In this document: positions 60,819 to 64,000 of the stretch, one piece after another
Position numbering within the stretch: the first letter of the stretch is position 1
How the letters are laid out: every line of letters starts with the position of its first letter
NCBI GenBank assembly: GCA_947497905.1
Contig: CANMIH010000013.1
Span: forward strand, 89,129 to 153,128
Source: an uncultured Pelagimonas sp.
GTDB lineage: Bacteria; Pseudomonadota; Alphaproteobacteria; Rhodobacterales; Rhodobacteraceae
DNA length: 64,000 bases
Direction of reading: 5' to 3'
Position numbers and translations under genes: made by a program
The notes under the pieces: generated by a model
What the model was told of the DNA's origin: nothing
The model's database searches: none
The model's input: the letters and a program-made list of their open reading frames with translations, nothing else

Positions 60819-61126
60819 GCGAGACCGTATTTGCATGGCTGAACGTCGACAGCTGGGTCGAGTTCTGGTGGGTCCTGTTTGGTCTTTTTGGTCAGCTGCT
60901 GTTTATGGGCCGGTTTTTGGTCCAATGGATTGCCTCTGAAAAAGAGCGTCGCTCGGTTGTGCCTTTGGCGTTCTGGTACTTCTCAATCGGCGGCGCCGTA
61001 GTTCTGTTTTCCTATGCCTGCTATCGCGGTGATCCGGTGTTCATTCTTGGCCAATCGCTTGGCCTGTTTATTTATCTGCGGAACCTCTGGTTGATCCGCA
61101 ACGAGCGTCGCAATGCCGATGCTTGA
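60815..61126 (+). CDS. LAB_N (lipid-A-disaccharide synthase N-terminal-like) membrane protein
   Basis: About 103 residues with three hydrophobic segments (FWWVLFGLFGQLLFMGRFLVQWIASEKERRSVVPLAFWYFSIGGAVVLFSYACYRGD, FILGQSLGLFIYLRNLWLI). This is the pattern of the LAB_N family, small membrane proteins found next to GT2 and GT39 glycosyltransferases. They are proposed to flip or present polyprenyl-linked sugars, like GtrA. It overlaps both neighbours (4 and 14 bases), so expression is tightly coupled. Confidence 0.87.
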   Translation: MSETVFAWLNVDSWVEFWWVLFGLFGQLLFMGRFLVQWIASEKERRSVVPLAFWYFSIGGAVVLFSYACYRGDPVFILGQSLGLFIYLRNLWLIRNERRNADA

Positions 61127-62558
61127 TCGCGAATGGCTGGCGCCCGCGCTCTTTGGTGTGGCGCTGATCACCTTGGCGCGGATTATATTGCAGGCGTTTA
61201 ATCAGGCCGATCTGTTTGTGGACGAGGCACAATACTGGCTCTGGGGTCAGGAGCTTGCCTTTGGGTATTATTCCAAGCCTCCGATGATTGGCTGGGTGAT
61301 CCGGTTCTTCACCGAAATTGGCTCCGATGCGCCCTTCTGGGTGCGTTTTCCTGCGCCACTGTTTCACGGCATAACCGCGATGCTCTTGGGCGCCGTTGCC
61401 GCGCGGCTCTCAGGGCCACGCGCGGGGGTTGTCACGGCTCTGGGCTACGTGACCCTGCCGATCATTGCGGTTGGCAGTTTCATGATCTCAACCGATACGG
61501 TCATGTTCCCATTCCTTGCTGCGGCTCTGTTGGGATATGTAACGCTGCTTGATCGCCCTACGGCGCGCGTGGCCCTGTTGACCGGCTTTGCGCTTGGGCT
61601 TGGGTTCATGTCGAAATATGCCGCGATCTATTATCTGATCTGCGGTCTGCTTGCTGCGCTGACGGTCCCGCGCGCGCGACTGCCTTTGAAAACCGTGGGG
61701 CAGATCCTTCTGGCGTTTCTCGTCGCCATTTCGCCCAACCTGATCTGGAATGTGCTCAACGATCTGTCGACGGTTCAGCACACCATGGACAACGCCGATT
61801 GGGTGCGTGATCCCGCTAAACGAGTGGCTCTGAACTGGGCCGGGCTAGGCGAGTTCTTTGGCGCACAGTTCATCGTCTTTGGTCCGGTGTTCATGGTAAC
61901 ACTGTTGATCGCCACGGCGACCTGGATGCGCCGAGATGCAACCACGCGGATTGCAATTGTCTTTTCGGTGCCGATCATCCTGTTTGTCTGTGTGCAGGCC
62001 TTGCTGAGCCGCGCCTATGCCAATTGGGCGGCTGCGGCGTACCTGATGGCGCTTATGGCCGTGGTGCCTATTTTGCTGTCGCGTCCGCGCTGGTTGGCGT
62101 TGAGCTTTGTTTTGAATGGCGCGTTCTGTCTTTTCCTGCCAGTGGCGCTTACCCAGGCGGAGACCCTGAAACTCGGGCGCGCGCATCTGTTGGGGGAGCG
62201 CTACATCGGACGGGAAGCGATGAGCCTGCAGATCGCCGAAATTGCGCAGTCTCAGGGCGTTTCAACCATCGTTGCGACCAACCGTGATGTTCTGGCTGAT
62301 ATGTTCTACAGCCTGCGCGACAGCGATTTTGAGCTTTACTCGGTGGCTCCGCGCGGTCGGGCACATCACCACTACGCGCTGAAGTTCCCCTATCTTGGGC
62401 AAGCTGACGATATTCTGGTGGTGGTCGGCACCCCAGATGCCAGCCATGTGCCCTGTCCGGATGCCAAACTTGTGGCCGAGCTCCGACCACAGGAGGGTGC
62501 CTATCGGAAGGCGCCGCAGATGGCATATCTTGCCCCGGGACACTGCCTCGCGCCTTAA
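61113..62558 (+). CDS. ArnT-like GT39/PMT-family glycosyltransferase
   Basis: A 481-residue membrane glycosyltransferase with a catalytic acidic pair in an extracytoplasmic loop (QADLFVDEAQYWLWGQELAFGYYSKPPMIGW). The tail has many hydrophobic segments and a short periplasmic C-terminal domain (VVVGTPDASHVPCPDAKLVAELRP). This is the GT39/PMT and ArnT layout, using a polyprenyl-phosphate sugar donor. It likely transfers the sugar made by the GT2 enzyme to lipid A, another glycan or a protein on the periplasmic side. Confidence 0.87.
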   Translation: MPMLDREWLAPALFGVALITLARIILQAFNQADLFVDEAQYWLWGQELAFGYYSKPPMIGWVIRFFTEIGSDAPFWVRFPAPLFHGITAMLLGAVAARLSGPRAGVVTALGYVTLPIIAVGSFMISTDTVMFPFLAAALLGYVTLLDRPTARVALLTGFALGLGFMSKYAAIYYLICGLLAALTVPRARLPLKTVGQILLAFLVAISPNLIWNVLNDLSTVQHTMDNADWVRDPAKRVALNWAGLGEFFGAQFIVFGPVFMVTLLIATATWMRRDATTRIAIVFSVPIILFVCVQALLSRAYANWAAAAYLMALMAVVPILLSRPRWLALSFVLNGAFCLFLPVALTQAETLKLGRAHLLGERYIGREAMSLQIAEIAQSQGVSTIVATNRDVLADMFYSLRDSDFELYSVAPRGRAHHHYALKFPYLGQADDILVVVGTPDASHVPCPDAKLVAELRPQEGAYRKAPQMAYLAPGHCLAP

Positions 62559-63481
62559 GGTTTGGCGCGGATGCGGCCCCGGGCCTTTTGGAAGAGCCGC
62601 CCATCCGTGACCGCAAATCCAAATGCAATCACGGCAAACCCACCCCAGGCTTCTCGTCCTATGGTTTCGCCCAGAAACAGGGCCCCCAAGGCAATGGCAA
62701 AAGGTGGGATCAGCAGCGTGACCAGCAACAGGTTGGCGGCCCCTGCGCGTTTGAGAATGGCAAAGTAAAGCGCATAGGCAAACACGGTGGACAGCAAAGC
62801 CAGCCCCAGCAGCGCCCCCCATGTGGTGGCCGACAAGGCAAAAGAAGGCACCCCTTCGGTCAGCAGTACCAAAGGCAGCAAAAGCACCGAGCTGCCAATG
62901 ACCATTCCGCAGGCGTTCATCAGCGGGGGCTGCCCTGACAGCATGGTTTTGCCCCAGACACCTGCGAAGGCATAAGAGAGCGTCGCGCCAAGCACCGCAA
63001 GCTGGGCCAGATTGCTGGGGTCAAAGCGTGTGATGGCATCGATACCCATGATCAGCGCGACCCCGACCAGCCCAATCCCGGCCCCCAGAAGTTTGTTGCG
63101 GGTCAGAGGCTCATCTTTCAACAGCAGGCCTGCAACAACTGCGGCAAACATGGCTGTGGTTGCATTGAGGATTGAGGCCAACCCACTTTCAATCTGCGTC
63201 TGTCCCCAAAAGATGAGGGAAAACGGGATCGCATTGTTCAACAGCCCCATCCCGAGATAGGCGCCCCAGATGCCTGGGCGGTGCGGGATCGCGATCCCTT
63301 TGAGGCGCACGATCAAAATCAGGACTGGTACGGACCATAAGACGCGATGCAGCACAATGGTGAGGGGCGAGACCTCAAGCAAAGCAACTTCGGCAAAGAA
63401 AAACGACCCGCCCCAGACCGCGGCCAACAAAATGAGCAGGGCGAAAGAGGTAAGGTCCATGGAGGTGGGGTGATCTGACAT
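62555..63481 (-). CDS. DMT-superfamily (EamA) transporter
   Basis: About 308 residues with ten hydrophobic segments in two EamA repeats (FALLILLAAVWGGSFFFAEVALLEVSP, GMGLLNNAIPFSLIFWGQTQIESGLASILNATTAMFAAVVAG, ALLGLALLSTVFAYALYFAIL). The substrate is unknown. The frame extends to 63637, but the ATG at 63481 behind AGGATC gives the natural start. It converges with the GT39 gene, overlapping it by four bases at the stop codons. Confidence 0.85.
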   Translation of the reverse strand: MSDHPTSMDLTSFALLILLAAVWGGSFFFAEVALLEVSPLTIVLHRVLWSVPVLILIVRLKGIAIPHRPGIWGAYLGMGLLNNAIPFSLIFWGQTQIESGLASILNATTAMFAAVVAGLLLKDEPLTRNKLLGAGIGLVGVALIMGIDAITRFDPSNLAQLAVLGATLSYAFAGVWGKTMLSGQPPLMNACGMVIGSSVLLLPLVLLTEGVPSFALSATTWGALLGLALLSTVFAYALYFAILKRAGAANLLLVTLLIPPFAIALGALFLGETIGREAWGGFAVIAFGFAVTDGRLFQKARGRIRAKP

Positions 63482-63567
63482 TGGGGATCCTGAGGTTCTG
63501 TTTCCCCAACCTAGATTGCGCTTAGTTCCGTCGCGATCCGTTTCTTGCGCACAATCGCGAGGCGCCC

Positions 63568-63597
63568 AAAAAGAAAGGCGGGGAAACCCCCGCCTTT
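63568..63597 (-). terminator. Rho-independent terminator of glyA
   Basis: AAAGGCGGGG and CCCCGCCTTT form a strong stem. On the minus strand it is followed by CTTTTTGGG. It lies about 40 bases beyond the glyA stop. Confidence 0.85.
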
Positions 63598-63637
63598 GCC
63601 GGAACAGAGAGAGGCTCTGATCTATGTGCCTTCCCAA

Positions 63638-64000
63638 TTAGAGGTTTGGGTAGAGAGGGAAGCGGGCGCAGAGCTCGGCTACTTCGCCGCGCACCTTGGC
63701 CTCAACCTCGGCGTTGCCCTCGGGGCCATTTGCCGCCAGACCGTCGACAACTTCGATGATCCAGTCCGCAATCTGGCGGAACTCAGCTTCGCCAAAGCCA
63801 CGGGTGGTGCCTGCGGGCGAACCAAGGCGAATGCCAGAGGTCACGGTGGGCTTTTCCGGGTCAAACGGCACGCCGTTTTTGTTACAGGTGATATGCGCGC
63901 GGCCCAGAGCCTTGTCGACGATGTTGCCGGTCACACCTTTGGGGCGCAGATCCACCAGAACCACATGGGTGTCTGTGCCGTGGGTCACGGTGTCGAGCCC
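63638..64000 (-). CDS. glyA: Serine hydroxymethyltransferase, C-terminal part (5' end outside window)
   Basis: The last 120 codons of a PLP enzyme that interconverts serine and glycine with tetrahydrofolate. The frame is open to the window edge and reads [25 protein letters not shown], then [29 protein letters not shown] and a C-terminal FPLYPNL, all typical of GlyA. The N-terminal domain with the PLP Lys is beyond the window. Confidence 0.92.
   Translation of the reverse strand, partial: GLDTVTHGTDTHVVLVDLRPKGVTGNIVDKALGRAHITCNKNGVPFDPEKPTVTSGIRLGSPAGTTRGFGEAEFRQIADWIIEVVDGLAANGPEGNAEVEAKVRGEVAELCARFPLYPNL

Overview
The window looks like a chromosomal segment of an alphaproteobacterium of the Rhodobacteraceae, most likely the Roseobacter group. 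The evidence is the GC-rich coding bias, the tight operons with ATGA/TGATG overlaps, and several families typical of that lineage: DUF3572, DUF4153, DUF983, DUF817, an NDUFS4-like complex I subunit, a HisD-like dehydrogenase paralogue and an RxxD/GGEEF PleD-like protein. It mixes housekeeping genes (uvrB, truB, metG, glyA, a tRNA-Gln) with catabolic, transport and regulatory cassettes. I see no prophage, CRISPR array, plasmid origin or intact insertion sequence. The only mobile-element-like gene is a solitary, apparently degenerate Y1/RAYT-type gene.

Layout. 1-4.4 kb: D-xylose operon xylF'-xylH-xylG-xylA with stem-loops in the gene gaps. 4.5-9.4 kb: a small lipoprotein, a HisD-like dehydrogenase divergent from a LysR regulator, and DUF983-Nudix-hydrolase. 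9.6-11.7 kb: an EF-hand protein, then an ECF sigma factor, a small membrane protein and a metal-resistance-type periplasmic protein. 11.7-14.3 kb: a PleD-like diguanylate cyclase, DUF3572 and a HAD phosphatase. 14.5-19.6 kb: a non-pyrrolysine MttB-family methyltransferase, DUF4153, and an H-NOX-like plus HNOBA-GGDEF pair. 19.7-24.2 kb: tRNA-Gln(TTG), a hydrolase, NDUFS4-like, uvrB and a HugZ-like protein. 24.3-28.6 kb: a Zn/Cd/Pb P-type ATPase with its MerR regulator, an L,D-transpeptidase and an SDR. 28.6-33.4 kb: two regulator cassettes with perfect operators (DMT exporter/HxlR; TetR/molybdenum hydroxylase). 33.4-41.8 kb: DUF3592, GNAT and a BigR/SqrR-like ArsR regulator; then an enolase-superfamily enzyme, a Zn alcohol dehydrogenase and the pcaD-esterase-pcaB-MFS operon. 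41.9-51.6 kb: FKBP, haloacid dehalogenase, hydrolase, truB, a globin-coupled chemoreceptor, secreted and outer-membrane proteins, metG and an MFS transporter. 51.7-57.2 kb: RAYT remnant, Tas-like reductase, XRE regulator, DUF2061-desaturase-DMT and DUF817. 57.3-59.1 kb: TetR-PspA-two-helix membrane protein module. 59.1-64 kb: YHYH protein, GT2-LAB_N-GT39 envelope operon, DMT transporter and the C-terminal end of glyA.

The strongest observations are four. First, a TetR-controlled PspA module has four copies of TGAAC-NNN-GTTCA, one before the tetR gene and three before pspA. Second, two cyclic-di-GMP synthases about 5 kb apart have sensor parts that have lost their canonical chemistry: the H-NOX domain has Pro where the haem-ligating His should be, and the PleD-type receiver has lost the phospho-acceptor Asp, one acidic-pocket Asp and the Lys. 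The PleD-like protein also ends in a QLSLF motif identical to the sliding-clamp consensus. Third, the DMT/HxlR and TetR/molybdenum-hydroxylase intergenic regions carry perfect long operators. Fourth, several enzymes look intact except for one key residue (SDR, enolase-superfamily enzyme, RAYT). All of these calls come from reading the sequence against remembered families; no database search was run.
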